A stretch of DNA of 64,000 nucleotides from Caballeronia sordidicola (GTDB lineage: Bacteria > Pseudomonadota > Gammaproteobacteria > Burkholderiales > Burkholderiaceae), in assembly GCF_000729995.1 (NCBI RefSeq), contig NZ_JNFG01000005.1, forward strand, positions 62,001-126,000, written 5' to 3'. Position 1 is the stretch's first letter; each line of letters opens with the position of its first letter. Positions 37,497 to 46,314 of this stretch are shown here, one piece after another. The translations under genes were made by a program, and so were the position numbers. The notes below the pieces were generated by a model that searched no databases, was not told the DNA's origin, and was given only the letters and a program-made list of their open reading frames with translations.

Positions 37497-37522
37497 GCCT
37501 GCCTAATATGCCTGCCTAATAT
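37497..37522 (+). repeat. 13-bp perfect tandem duplication before a binding-protein gene
   Basis: GCCTGCCTAATAT occurs twice end to end (37497-37509 and 37510-37522). Each copy contains TAATAT, a -10-like element, so the duplication may have doubled a promoter element 16-35 bp upstream of the ATG at 37538. A weak -35 (TTGTTA) is near 37484. Confidence 0.7.
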
Positions 37523-37537
37523 GCTTGTGATAGCCCC

Positions 37538-38551
37538 ATGAAAATCTTCAGCCGTCTGGCCGCATGTCTGGTGCTGGCCGTGACTGCGGTGAGCGCCACT
37601 GCGCAAACGCCCTCAGCCGACCCCGTCAAGCTGCGTATCGGTTTTCAGAAATCCTCCACGCTGATCGCGATCCTGAAGGCGCGCGGCACGCTGGAACGCG
37701 CCGTGGCGCCGCTTAATGTCCGCATTGAATGGGGCGAGTTCGCGAGCGGGCTGCCGCTTACCGAAGCGCTGAACGCGGGCGCGGTGGACTTTAGCGCCGA
37801 CGTGGCGGATACCGTGCCCGTCTTCGCGCAAGCGGCTAACGCCAACTTCGTCTACGTCGCACAGGAAACGCCGTCGCCCTCGGCGCAAGCCGTGATCGTG
37901 CATCGCGATGCACCCATCCACTCGCTTGCCGACCTGAAGGGCAAGCGCATTGCGGTGACGAAGGCCGCCGGCAGCCACTACCTGCTGCTCGCCGCGCTCG
38001 CCCGCGCCAAACTCTCGCCGGCCGATGTCAAGATCAGCTACCTCGCCCCCGCCGACGCACGCGCGGCGTTCGAGCGCAACGACGTCGACGCGTGGTTTGC
38101 ATGGGACCCGTACGTGGCTTCCGTCGAACAAGACCCGGGTGCTCGGATTCTGACCCGTGGAGATGGGCTTGCGTCGTATCAGCGCTATTACCTCGCGTCC
38201 ACGCCGTTCGCGCAGACGCACCCGCAGATCGTCGATATCGTGTTTAAGCAACTGGTTGAAGCGGGTGTCTGGACCAAGGCGCATCCGCAGGAAGCGGCGA
38301 AGATCCTGGCACCGGTGTGGGGTCTCGATCAGGCGACGGTCGAGCGTGCCAATACGCGGCGCACGTATGCCGTGCGTGCGGTTGTGGCGAAGAACTTCAG
38401 CGAGCAACAAGCCATTGCCGACACTTTCTATCAGGCGAAGCTGCTGCCGAAACCCGTCGATACCGCCAGCGCGCTCGTTTGGGATTTCGCGGGGCGCAAG
38501 GCCGTCGCGGCGAATACGGCGACGGCATCGCTGACCGCAACACAGCCGTAG
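37538..38551 (+). CDS. Aliphatic sulfonate ABC transporter, binding protein (SsuA type)
   Basis: A 337-residue periplasmic protein of the SsuA/TauA family. The signal peptide ends near residue 22 (LAVTAVSATAQT). Typical segments are LRIGFQKSSTLIAILKARGT, GEFASGLPLTEALNAGAVDF and WFAWDPYVASVEQ. It resembles the second SsuA at 40340 closely enough to suggest duplication. It begins a tight array with the sulfite dehydrogenase genes, 13 bp downstream, and probably feeds the SsuBC system further on. The exact ligand is unknown. Confidence 0.9.
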   Translation: MKIFSRLAACLVLAVTAVSATAQTPSADPVKLRIGFQKSSTLIAILKARGTLERAVAPLNVRIEWGEFASGLPLTEALNAGAVDFSADVADTVPVFAQAANANFVYVAQETPSPSAQAVIVHRDAPIHSLADLKGKRIAVTKAAGSHYLLLAALARAKLSPADVKISYLAPADARAAFERNDVDAWFAWDPYVASVEQDPGARILTRGDGLASYQRYYLASTPFAQTHPQIVDIVFKQLVEAGVWTKAHPQEAAKILAPVWGLDQATVERANTRRTYAVRAVVAKNFSEQQAIADTFYQAKLLPKPVDTASALVWDFAGRKAVAANTATASLTATQP

Positions 38552-38564
38552 TGGCCGTAAGCCG

Positions 38565-39812
38565 ATGACGTCCCGTAAGTCCTCACCTTCACTCAGTCGC
38601 AGGCGTCTGCTCGGTAGTTTGGCCGCCGGCGGCTTTGCCGCGTCGCAAGCCGGCGCTGCCGAGTTGCTGAAACCACTTGAGGTCGCCGCCTGGTCGAAGA
38701 CGCCCGGCGCACCGATCCTCGAACACCCTTACGGCGTGCCGTCACGATATGAAGCGGACGTAGTGCGCCGCGCTGCCAAGGCATGGCCTTTGCCCGGAGC
38801 GGCATCCTCCTTGACGCCGCTCGCCGATCTCCACGGTTCAATCACCCCGAACGGCCTCGTCTACGAGCGTCATCATGCAGGCGTTCCGGATATCGATCCA
38901 TCGCTGCATCGTCTGGCAATCCATGGGTTGGTACGGAATCCAAAGCTTTTCACGATGGACGATATCCTGCGATTGCCGTCGGAGTCGCGGATTCACTTCA
39001 TCGAATGTTCGGGAAATACCGGTAACGAATGGAACGGTCCGAGCGGCATGCCGGTGCAGCTCACTCACGGTCTGTTGTCGTGTTGCGAATGGACCGGTGT
39101 GCGATTGTCCACGTTGCTGGAGGAGGTCGGCGGTACTACCGGCGGGTCGGGCTGGGTGCTGGCCGAAGGCGCCGATGCCGCCGCGATGACTCGCAGCCTG
39201 CCGTTGTCGCGCATCGCGGATCGGGCGCTCGTGGTCTACGCGCAAAACGGTGAACGATTGCGTCCCGAGAACGGTTATCCGTTGCGGTTGATCGTGCCCG
39301 GTTTCGAGGGCAACACGAACGTGAAGTGGCTGCGTCGCCTGAAGGTGGTCGACGCTCCTTTGGAGACGCGCGAGGAGACCTCGAAGTACACGAATCTCCT
39401 CGCCGACGGCACCGCCCGCCAGTTCGTGTTCGAGATGGACGCGAAGTCGGTGATCACGCGGCCGTCGCCGGGACATCGGCTGACCACGCGCGGGTTTTAT
39501 CCAATCTCCGGACTGGCATGGTCGGGACGCGGCACGATTCGCCAGGTGGAAGTATCGACGGATGGTGGCGCAAGCTGGCGAACGGCGCGACTGGAAACGC
39601 CCGTGCGGGACCGCGCGCTGACGCGTTTTCAGGCTGATTGGCACTGGACCGGCGAGCCCGCGAGCATACTGTCGCGCGCCACCGATTCAACCGGCTACGT
39701 TCAACCCACCCGCGAAGCACTGGTCGCGGCCCGTGGTCTCAACTCGCAGTATCACTACAACGCGATCCAGCAATGGCGTATTGATGCAGCAGGCGAGGTG
39801 CGCAATGCGTAA
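38565..39812 (+). CDS. soxC: Molybdenum sulfite dehydrogenase, SoxC/SorA type
   Basis: A 415-residue molybdopterin enzyme of the sulfite oxidase family. A Tat-like signal (SRRRLLGSLAAGGFAASQAG) directs folded export. The cofactor cysteine is Cys148 in IHFIECSGNTGNEWNG; a C-terminal Mo-Co dimerisation domain includes ISGLAWSGRGTIRQVEVSTD. It oxidises sulfite, or with Sox partners a sulfane group, to sulfate in the periplasm. Genes for SoxABXYZ are not here, so a stand-alone sulfite dehydrogenase is more likely. It overlaps its cytochrome by 8 bp. Confidence 0.9.
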   Translation: MTSRKSSPSLSRRRLLGSLAAGGFAASQAGAAELLKPLEVAAWSKTPGAPILEHPYGVPSRYEADVVRRAAKAWPLPGAASSLTPLADLHGSITPNGLVYERHHAGVPDIDPSLHRLAIHGLVRNPKLFTMDDILRLPSESRIHFIECSGNTGNEWNGPSGMPVQLTHGLLSCCEWTGVRLSTLLEEVGGTTGGSGWVLAEGADAAAMTRSLPLSRIADRALVVYAQNGERLRPENGYPLRLIVPGFEGNTNVKWLRRLKVVDAPLETREETSKYTNLLADGTARQFVFEMDAKSVITRPSPGHRLTTRGFYPISGLAWSGRGTIRQVEVSTDGGASWRTARLETPVRDRALTRFQADWHWTGEPASILSRATDSTGYVQPTREALVAARGLNSQYHYNAIQQWRIDAAGEVRNA

Positions 39813-40320
39813 GGCATTATTGCTCGCGCTCATTGTGGTGGCGCCTGCGTGCTTCGCGGCGCGCGACATCGGCACGCCGCTCACGGAGGAAGAGATTGCT
39901 GCATGGAATATCGACGTTGCGCCGGATGGGCACGGTCTTCCCGCGGGTAGCGGCGACGTAACGACGGGCGCGCATGTATTCGCAGAGAAGTGTGCTGCGT
40001 GTCACGGTGCGCTCGGTCAGGGTTTGATCGGCGATGCGTTGGTGGGTGGTCGCGGCACGCTGGCGAGTGCAAAACCCAAGCGCACGGTAGGCAGTTACTG
40101 GCCATACGCCACCACGTTGTTCGACTACATCCGCCGCGCAATGCCTTATAACGCGCCTGAGTCCCTGTCGGCCGACGAGGTCTATGCACTCAGCGCTTTC
40201 CTGTTGAACCGGAACGGCGTCGTACCGCCCGATACGCGGCTCGACGCGCAGTCTCTACAAAAGGTAAGGATGCCGAATCGTGACGGTTTCGTACCCGATC
40301 CGCGTCCTGGCCGACTCTGA
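39805..40320 (+). CDS. Cytochrome c subunit of sulfite dehydrogenase
   Basis: A 171-residue periplasmic c-type cytochrome, SoxD/SorB-like. A signal peptide (LLLALIVVAPACFAA) is followed by one haem site CAACH (Cys63, Cys66, His67) and a probable distal methionine in RRAMPYNAPESLSADEVYAL. It should accept electrons from the molybdenum subunit, which its gene overlaps by 8 bp. It is 19 bp upstream of the second ssuA, so it lies within a sulfonate operon. The ATG at 39805 gives the signal peptide; the frame is open upstream inside soxC. Confidence 0.88.
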   Translation: MRKALLLALIVVAPACFAARDIGTPLTEEEIAAWNIDVAPDGHGLPAGSGDVTTGAHVFAEKCAACHGALGQGLIGDALVGGRGTLASAKPKRTVGSYWPYATTLFDYIRRAMPYNAPESLSADEVYALSAFLLNRNGVVPPDTRLDAQSLQKVRMPNRDGFVPDPRPGRL

Positions 40321-40339
40321 ATATTTGAAGGAGCAAAGC

Positions 40340-41377
40340 ATGTCTGACCATTACCCAACTTACCCAACAAAAGACGAAACGTTACCGCAACTGGCCGTTC
40401 CATCACGCCGTCGTGCACTGCTAAAAATGGCGGCGTTAAGCGCCGGAGCCACCAGCATCCTGACCGGCGCCGGGGCGCTACTTGCGAGCCAGACCGCGCG
40501 CGCCGCCGAGTCGGAAAAAATGTTCCGCATTGGTTATCAGAAATACGGCAACTTCGTCGTTCTGAAGGCGCGCGGCACGCTCGACAAACGGCTCGCCGCG
40601 CAAGGCGTCACCGTGCAATGGCTCGAATTCCCAGCCGGGCCGCAACTCCTGGAAGGGCTCAACGCAGGGGCAGTCGATGCCGGTACGGTCGGTGAAACGC
40701 CACCGATATTTGCTCAGGCCGCGGGCGTGGACTTCGTCTATGTCGGCAACGAACCGCCTGCACCGCAAGGCGAAGCGATCGTCGTGCCGCACGATTCGCC
40801 CATCCGCAAGGTAGAAGATCTGCGCGGCAAGAAAGTGGCGTTGAACAAGGGCTCGAATGTCCACTACCTGCTGGTAGAGGCGCTGAAGAAAGCCGGCCTT
40901 TCGTATACAGATATCCAGCCGGTCTATCTGGCTCCCGCTGATGCGCGCGCGGCGTTCGTGCAGGGCAGCGTCGACGCATGGGTGATCTGGGACCCGTATC
41001 TCGCGGCCGTCGAACGTCAGGCGAATGCACGTGTGATCGTGGACGGCACCGGACTGGTGCGCAACACGCAGTACTACCTTGCAACGCGTAAGTTCGCGAC
41101 CGCTCAGCCGCAGCTCGTGCATGCGTTGCTGGAGGAGCTGGACCACGTCGATCAATGGGGCCGCGACAACGTAGCGGATGCCGCGAAGCTCCTGTCGCCG
41201 CTGGTCGGGCTGGACCAGCCGACGCTCGAACGCGCATTGAAGCGGACGGGCTATGGGGTGCAATCAATCACGCCGGAGACGCTCGCCTATCAGCAGCAGA
41301 TTGCCGATACCTTCACCGACCTCAAGCTGATTCCGAAAAAGCTTGCTGTGGTCGATGCGCGCTGGAGCGTCGTTTAG
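40340..41377 (+). CDS. ssuA: Aliphatic sulfonate ABC transporter, binding protein SsuA
   Basis: A 345-residue sulfonate-binding protein. The N-terminus SRRRALLKMAALSAGATSIL looks like a Tat-type signal, followed by a cleavage region near TARAAES. Core segments are FRIGYQKYGNFVVLKARGTL, LEGLNAGAVDAGTVGETPPI and VWIWDPYLAAVE-type residues (DAWVIWDPYLAAVE). It binds alkanesulfonates for the SsuBC transporter. The start has AAGGAG upstream; the frame is open to 40280 inside the cytochrome gene. A 224-bp gap separates it from ssuD. Confidence 0.94.
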   Translation: MSDHYPTYPTKDETLPQLAVPSRRRALLKMAALSAGATSILTGAGALLASQTARAAESEKMFRIGYQKYGNFVVLKARGTLDKRLAAQGVTVQWLEFPAGPQLLEGLNAGAVDAGTVGETPPIFAQAAGVDFVYVGNEPPAPQGEAIVVPHDSPIRKVEDLRGKKVALNKGSNVHYLLVEALKKAGLSYTDIQPVYLAPADARAAFVQGSVDAWVIWDPYLAAVERQANARVIVDGTGLVRNTQYYLATRKFATAQPQLVHALLEELDHVDQWGRDNVADAAKLLSPLVGLDQPTLERALKRTGYGVQSITPETLAYQQQIADTFTDLKLIPKKLAVVDARWSVV

Positions 41378-41452
41378 TCCGATGCTGCGCTACTGCATCG
41401 CTTGAGACGCATAAGCAGAATTGGCGAGAACCTTAGCTTAAATAAATCGTTC

Positions 41453-41469
41453 ATGCCCAAAGTGGGCAT
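41453..41469 (+). promoter_or_regulatory. Short hairpin in the ssuA-ssuD gap
   Basis: ATGCCCA-AAG-TGGGCAT, a perfect 7-bp stem with a 3-base loop, lies 76 bp after ssuA and about 130 bp before ssuD. There is no T run. It may stabilise or partly end the ssuA transcript, or be an operator half-palindrome. The gap also contains TTCGTACGAA (41511-41520), a 10-bp perfect palindrome. Confidence 0.45.
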
Positions 41470-41601
41470 CGCTAAGATGAATCATCTGAACGGGGACGGG
41501 CGACTCGTTTCGTACGAACATGCGCGTCACTTTGGTTCGTTCGTCCTACGCCAATCCCTCACCCGACACTTGAACTTAGACCCGCAAGGCAGGAGCCCCC
41601 G

Positions 41602-42750
41602 ATGAATGTTTTCTGGTTCATTCCGACCCACGGTGACAGCCGTTATCTCGGCACGACGCAAGGCGCGCGCGCCGCGGATTACGACTACTTCCGCCAGATC
41701 GCGGTGGCCGCCGATACGCTCGGCTATGAAGGCGTGCTGCTGCCGACGGGCCGTTCCTGCGAAGACGCATGGGTGGTGGCATCCAGCCTGATTCCGGCCA
41801 CGAAACGCCTCAAGTTCCTCGTCGCAATCCGCCCGGGTCTGACTTCACCGGCATTGTCCGCACGCATGGCGTCGACCTTCGACCGCCTCTCAGGCGGCCG
41901 TTTGCTGATCAATGTGGTCACGGGCGGCGACCCGATCGAGCTGGCCGGAGACGGCGTTTTCAATGACCACAACACCCGCTATGAAGTCACGGACGAATTC
42001 CTGCACATCTGGCGTGGCCTGCTTGAGGCGTCGCATGAAGGCGGCACCATCGATTTCGAAGGCAAGCATCTGAGTTCAAAGGGCGGCAAGGTACTTTATC
42101 CGCCCGTGCAGAATGCGCATCCACCGCTGTGGTTCGGCGGCTCGTCGCCGGCGGCGCACGAGATCGCGGCTGATCATATCGATACCTATCTGACCTGGGG
42201 TGAACCGCCTGCGGAAGTTGAAAAGAAGCTCGCCGATATCCGTCGCCGCGCGGCCGAAAAAGGCCGCAAGATCAAGTTCGGCATTCGCCTGCATGTGATC
42301 GTGCGCGAGACCGAACAGGAAGCGTGGGCCGACGCAGACAGGCTCATCAGCAAGCTCGACGATGAAACCATCCAGCGCGCGCAGGCATCGTTTGCAAAGA
42401 TGGATTCGGAAGGCCAGCGGCGCATGGCGGCATTGCACGGCGGCCAGCGCGACAAGCTCGAGGTGTACCCGCATTTGTGGGCTGGTGTTGGACTCGTGCG
42501 CGGCGGTGCGGGCACGGCGCTGGTGGGTAATCCGGAGCAGGTCGCGGGCTTGATGAAAGAGTACGCGGCGCTGGGTATCGACACCTTCATCCTGTCGGGC
42601 TATCCGCATCTTGAAGAGTCGTACCGGTTCGCCGAGCTTGTGTTCCCGCTGCTGCCGCGCGAACAGAAAGAGCGCGCGTCGGGTCCGTTGTCGGGGCCGT
42701 TCGGTGAAATCGTCGGCACGTCGTATCTGCCGCGTGCGTCGCAAAGTTGA
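41602..42750 (+). CDS. ssuD: FMNH2-dependent alkanesulfonate monooxygenase SsuD
   Basis: A 382-residue flavin monooxygenase, very close in length to E. coli SsuD (381). It cleaves R-CH2-SO3 to the aldehyde and sulfite with FMNH2 and O2. The start [20 protein letters not shown] and the segments [17 protein letters not shown] and [15 protein letters not shown] are diagnostic. The reductase that supplies FMNH2 is not adjacent; a candidate is at 58948. A ribosome site (GGCAGGAG) precedes the ATG. It is followed by ssuC after 13 bp. Confidence 0.97.
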   Translation: MNVFWFIPTHGDSRYLGTTQGARAADYDYFRQIAVAADTLGYEGVLLPTGRSCEDAWVVASSLIPATKRLKFLVAIRPGLTSPALSARMASTFDRLSGGRLLINVVTGGDPIELAGDGVFNDHNTRYEVTDEFLHIWRGLLEASHEGGTIDFEGKHLSSKGGKVLYPPVQNAHPPLWFGGSSPAAHEIAADHIDTYLTWGEPPAEVEKKLADIRRRAAEKGRKIKFGIRLHVIVRETEQEAWADADRLISKLDDETIQRAQASFAKMDSEGQRRMAALHGGQRDKLEVYPHLWAGVGLVRGGAGTALVGNPEQVAGLMKEYAALGIDTFILSGYPHLEESYRFAELVFPLLPREQKERASGPLSGPFGEIVGTSYLPRASQS

Positions 42751-42763
42751 ACCCGGGGGTCCG

Positions 42764-43558
42764 ATGAACGTGGTTCCGTTTTTTCGCCGCGCCGGTGTAC
42801 AGGCTGCGCCGTGGCTCGTGCCTATCGTGATCCTGATCGCGTGGGAACTGGCCGCTCGCACGGGCGGTTTGTCGTCACGCGTATTGCCCGAACCCCTTGC
42901 CGTCGTCAAGGCCGCGTGGGAGCTGATCCAGTCGGGCGACATGTGGGCGAACGTGAAGGTCAGCGCATGGCGTGCTCTCACGGGCTTTGCGATCGGCGGC
43001 AGCATCGGATTCGTGCTTGGGTTGGGCACAGGGCTCTTCAAGCCGGCTGAGATCGCCCTCGACTCGACCGTGCAGATGATCCGCAATATCCCCGCGCTCG
43101 CGATGATCCCGTTGGTAATCCTGTGGTTCGGCATCGGCGAGGAAGCGAAGCTGTTCCTGGTCGCGCTCGGCGTGTTTTTTCCCGTCTATACGAACACGTA
43201 TCACGGCATTCGTTCCGTCGATGCCGACCTGATCGAGATGGCTCGCAGCTACGGACTCTCAGGCTTCGAGTTGTATCGCGACGTGATCCTGCCGGGGGCA
43301 TTGCCTTCCATTCTGGTGGGCGTGCGGTTCGCATTCGGGTTGATGTGGGTCATGCTGATCGTCGCGGAAACCATCTCGGCGCAATCGGGGATCGGCTATA
43401 TGACCATGAACGCGCGTGAGTTCCTGCAGACCGATGTAGTGGTGGTCGGCATCCTGCTTTATGCGCTGCTCGGCAAGCTCGCCGACATGCTGGCCAAGTC
43501 GATCGAGCGGGCAACGCTACGCTGGCATCCTGCGTATCAGAAGGGAGCAAAAACGTGA
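42764..43558 (+). CDS. ssuC: Sulfonate ABC transporter permease SsuC
   Basis: A 264-residue inner-membrane permease with about six helices. The cytoplasmic EAA-type loop is at about 175-195 ([20 protein letters not shown] followed by GALPSILVG), which docks with the ATPase. The ATG at 42764 was chosen because it follows ssuD and begins a normal first helix; the open frame upstream lies inside ssuD. It overlaps ssuB by 4 bp. Confidence 0.95.
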   Translation: MNVVPFFRRAGVQAAPWLVPIVILIAWELAARTGGLSSRVLPEPLAVVKAAWELIQSGDMWANVKVSAWRALTGFAIGGSIGFVLGLGTGLFKPAEIALDSTVQMIRNIPALAMIPLVILWFGIGEEAKLFLVALGVFFPVYTNTYHGIRSVDADLIEMARSYGLSGFELYRDVILPGALPSILVGVRFAFGLMWVMLIVAETISAQSGIGYMTMNAREFLQTDVVVVGILLYALLGKLADMLAKSIERATLRWHPAYQKGAKT

Positions 43559-44394
43559 CATCAAGCTACGCACCGTACGCATCCGGCAACGCCGTGCTCG
43601 AAGGGAACACGTCGGGAGTTGCCGCACGAGAGCGCGCACCGGCTGCAATTGCGCCCCGGCCACAGTCAGTAGACATGGCCGTCGCACTGCAAGGCGTCGA
43701 TAAACATTTCGGCGAACGCAAGGTGTTGTCGAACTTCGATTTCGCCATTGAACGCGGCAGCTTTGTATCGATAGTCGGGCGCAGCGGCTGCGGCAAGTCC
43801 ACGTTGCTGCGCCTGATCGCGGGCCTTGAAAAAGCGACCGGCGGCGTAGTGCAGCGCAACGCGGCCGCGGGAGCCAGCGTGCTGGAGACGCGCATCATGT
43901 TCCAGGATGCACGCCTGCTGCCATGGAAAAGCGTGCTTCAAAACGTCATGCTCGGCTTGCCGCGTTCGTCGCGTGAAGACGCTCGCGCGACGCTGGCTGA
44001 AGTGGGCCTGAGCGCGCGGGAGGGCGATTGGCCCGCGCAATTATCAGGTGGTCAGCGGCAACGGGTGGCGCTTGCACGCGCGCTGGTGCATCGGCCGGAC
44101 CTGCTGTTGCTGGATGAGCCGCTGGGCGCGCTCGATGCGTTGACGCGCATTGAAATGCACGCGTTGATCGAACGTTTGTGGCGTGAGCATCGCTTCACCG
44201 CATTGCTTGTCACGCACGATGTACAGGAAGCGGTGGCGCTGGGCGAGCGGATTGTGTTGATCGAAGAAGGGAAGATTTCCTTCGATGCCGCTATCACGCT
44301 GCAGCGCCCGCGTTTGCGCACGGCGGAGGGTTTCGCCGATCTGGAAGAACAGGTGTTGTCGCGCGTTCTCAGGAACGGTGCGCAGTTGGCCTAG
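43555..44394 (+). CDS. ssuB: Sulfonate ABC transporter ATP-binding protein SsuB
   Basis: A 279-residue ABC ATPase. Walker A is GRSGCGKST (about residue 76), the signature [15 protein letters not shown] (about 162) and Walker [13 protein letters not shown]. It has a 40-residue Ala/Arg-rich extension before the ABC domain. The GTG at 43555 gives a GTGA overlap with ssuC and is the best start; an ATG near residue 41 (MAVALQGVD) would remove the extension. It powers sulfonate import. Confidence 0.94.
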   Translation: MTSSYAPYASGNAVLEGNTSGVAARERAPAAIAPRPQSVDMAVALQGVDKHFGERKVLSNFDFAIERGSFVSIVGRSGCGKSTLLRLIAGLEKATGGVVQRNAAAGASVLETRIMFQDARLLPWKSVLQNVMLGLPRSSREDARATLAEVGLSAREGDWPAQLSGGQRQRVALARALVHRPDLLLLDEPLGALDALTRIEMHALIERLWREHRFTALLVTHDVQEAVALGERIVLIEEGKISFDAAITLQRPRLRTAEGFADLEEQVLSRVLRNGAQLA

Positions 44395-44471
44395 ATCGGG
44401 TTATCGATTCGATTCACTCATTGCCGCTGTCTACCGGCCCCGGCACTATTCAATCAATACGGAGCATCACA

Positions 44472-44687
44472 ATGGGCATCACGGCAATCAATGTACGCAA
44501 CCAGTTCAAAGGGCACATCAAGGAGATCATTCGCGGTTCGGTGGTCTCGGAAGTCGATGTGGAAACGCCTTACGGCATTGTCACGTCGGTGATCACCACG
44601 CGTTCGATTGATGAGCTGGAATTGAAGGTCGGCAGCGAAGTCATTGCGTTCGTTAAGTCGACAGAAGTCTCTATTGCACGGCTTTGA
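44472..44687 (+). CDS. Molbindin-like TOBE-domain protein
   Basis: A 71-residue single-domain molbindin. The sequence ITAINVRNQFKGHIKEIIRG and the C-terminal VGSEVIAFVKSTEVSIARL are typical Mop/TOBE patterns that bind molybdate. Similar proteins (called SsuF in Pseudomonas putida) are encoded at the end of ssu operons. Here it may supply molybdate homeostasis for the neighbouring molybdenum sulfite dehydrogenase (inference). The start has GGAG upstream. It lies 77 bp after ssuB and is convergent with the next gene. Confidence 0.9.
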   Translation: MGITAINVRNQFKGHIKEIIRGSVVSEVDVETPYGIVTSVITTRSIDELELKVGSEVIAFVKSTEVSIARL

Positions 44688-44707
44688 GCCTGCGTTGAAG
44701 GGCGGAG

Positions 44708-45454
44708 TCAGACGGTGACCGCCCCCAGACCTTCCAGCAATTCACCGCGCAGGCTCGCGAGCAAGAGGTCGCGACGATCGCGCGGCCGCTCGACTCCCAC
44801 TGCGATCTCACGAACGATTCGCCCTGCACCGGTTTTACCCGACGGTGTCATTAGCAGCACACGGTCCGAAAGATAAAGCGCTTCGTCCAGATCGTGCGTG
44901 ACCAGAAGGGCTGCCGTCCCATGCGAGCGCACGAGCGATAACAAAAGGTCCTGCAAGCGCATCCGCGTCATTGCATCGACTGCGCTGAAGGGCTCGTCAA
45001 GCAGCAGCAAGTCAGGCTCGGAAAACAGACCCCTTGCGATTGCTACCCGCTGCGCCATGCCGCCGGACAACTGCTTGGGAAGATAAGCGCGCGCCTCGGC
45101 AAGACCCACTTCAGCCAGCAAACTACCTACACGCGGATCATTGCCGCGACGCGGGCCTGCCGGGAACGCAACGTTGTCCGCAACGTTCAACCAGGGCAAT
45201 AAGCGCGGCTCCTGAAAGATCACCCCGATCCTGTTTGACGGACCTTGTTGCGGTCTTCCATCCAGCAGGATCTCGCCATTGAAGTCCCGGTCGAGGCCCG
45301 CGAGAATGCGCAACAACGTGCTCTTGCCGCAACCGCTCGGACCGACCAGACTCACTATCTCCCCGCGCCGAATCGAAAGCGTCAGGCGTTCGATTATGGT
45401 GCGCGTGTCGTAGTGTTTGTCAGAGACGCGCAGGTCGAGAAGAGGGGCGCTCAT
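44708..45454 (-). CDS. Sulfonate/taurine-type ABC transporter, ATP-binding protein (second system)
   Basis: A 248-residue SsuB/TauB-type ATPase with Walker A GPSGCGKST (about residue 38), signature LSGGMAQRVAIARGL and Walker B LLLLDEPFSAVD. The ATG at 45454 forms an ATGA overlap with the permease; the frame is open far upstream within that gene. It is the last gene of a minus-strand set binding protein-permease-ATPase. The ligand is likely an organosulfur compound, from its context. Confidence 0.92.
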   Translation of the reverse strand: MSAPLLDLRVSDKHYDTRTIIERLTLSIRRGEIVSLVGPSGCGKSTLLRILAGLDRDFNGEILLDGRPQQGPSNRIGVIFQEPRLLPWLNVADNVAFPAGPRRGNDPRVGSLLAEVGLAEARAYLPKQLSGGMAQRVAIARGLFSEPDLLLLDEPFSAVDAMTRMRLQDLLLSLVRSHGTAALLVTHDLDEALYLSDRVLLMTPSGKTGAGRIVREIAVGVERPRDRRDLLLASLRGELLEGLGAVTV

Positions 45455-46314
45455 CGTTTGTTTCCGGTGCTGGTGTCGCGCCAGGAAAGCACGCGGGTTT
45501 CGATTGCCTTGAGCACGCTGTCGCTGAGTTTTCCGAGCAACGCGAGTAACAGGATGGCCCCGAACACAACGTCCGGCCGCCCCGTTTCGCGGCCGTCGCT
45601 TAGCAGATAGCCCAGACCGCGCGTGGCCGCGATCAGCTCGGCGGCGACCATGAACATCCATGCGAGGCTGAGGCCCGTCCGAAGGCCGGTGAAGATGTGC
45701 GGCAGCGATGCCGGGAGCAGAATGCGCGTAAAAAGCGCCCGCTGACTCAGCCGATTCACCTCGCCCAGTTCGATCAGTTTGCGGTCCACGTCGCGAATGC
45801 CGGCGACCACGCTAATGTGCACCGGAAAGAAAGCGCCTATGGCAATCAACGTAATCTTGGGCGCTTCGTCGATACCCATCCAGAGCAGAAGAACAGGGAC
45901 CCATGCCAGCGATGGAATCGCTCTAAGCGCCTGGAAACTTGGATCGAGCAATGAGTCAATCCTGCGGCTCAAGCCCATCGCCGCACCGAAAAGGATTGCT
46001 ATCAGCGCGCCAATGGCGAAGCCCGCAAACACGCGCAGGCTACTCACGCCAATATGCCGCGCAAGACGCTCACCACCGAGTTGCCAGAGCGTTTCAGCAA
46101 TCGTGCTTGGTGCGGGAACGAGATGCTCGGGCACAACATGGCTTCGTACCAGGACCTCCATGAGTACGAGAAATGCGAAGGGCAGCAAGAGCCCTGCAAT
46201 GCGCCATGGTTGCAGCGGGGAGCGCCCGGTTTTCTCCCCGGACTTCAATTGTCCAGGCAGTGCGAGGGATTCATCGGAGGACATCGCACTCGCTCTTAGC
46301 GCGGGCCGGTTCAT
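45451..46314 (-). CDS. Sulfonate/taurine-type ABC transporter, permease (second system)
   Basis: A 287-residue SsuC/TauC-type permease with about six membrane helices after a 35-residue polar N-terminus. The EAA-type loop LIELGEVNRLSQRALFTRIL is near residue 200. It overlaps both neighbours by 4 bp, indicating strict coupling with the binding protein (46311) and ATPase (45454). Confidence 0.92.
   Translation of the reverse strand: MNRPALRASAMSSDESLALPGQLKSGEKTGRSPLQPWRIAGLLLPFAFLVLMEVLVRSHVVPEHLVPAPSTIAETLWQLGGERLARHIGVSSLRVFAGFAIGALIAILFGAAMGLSRRIDSLLDPSFQALRAIPSLAWVPVLLLWMGIDEAPKITLIAIGAFFPVHISVVAGIRDVDRKLIELGEVNRLSQRALFTRILLPASLPHIFTGLRTGLSLAWMFMVAAELIAATRGLGYLLSDGRETGRPDVVFGAILLLALLGKLSDSVLKAIETRVLSWRDTSTGNKR

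Noticed and set aside
37376..37606. 76-codon minus-strand open frame before the ssuA-type gene
   Set aside because: It overlaps the start and promoter region of a clear gene and has no ribosome site or family resemblance.
38565..40320. Thiosulfate-oxidising Sox system
   Set aside because: Only SoxC-like and SoxD-like proteins are present; no soxXYZAB in the window, so a stand-alone sulfite dehydrogenase is the safer reading.
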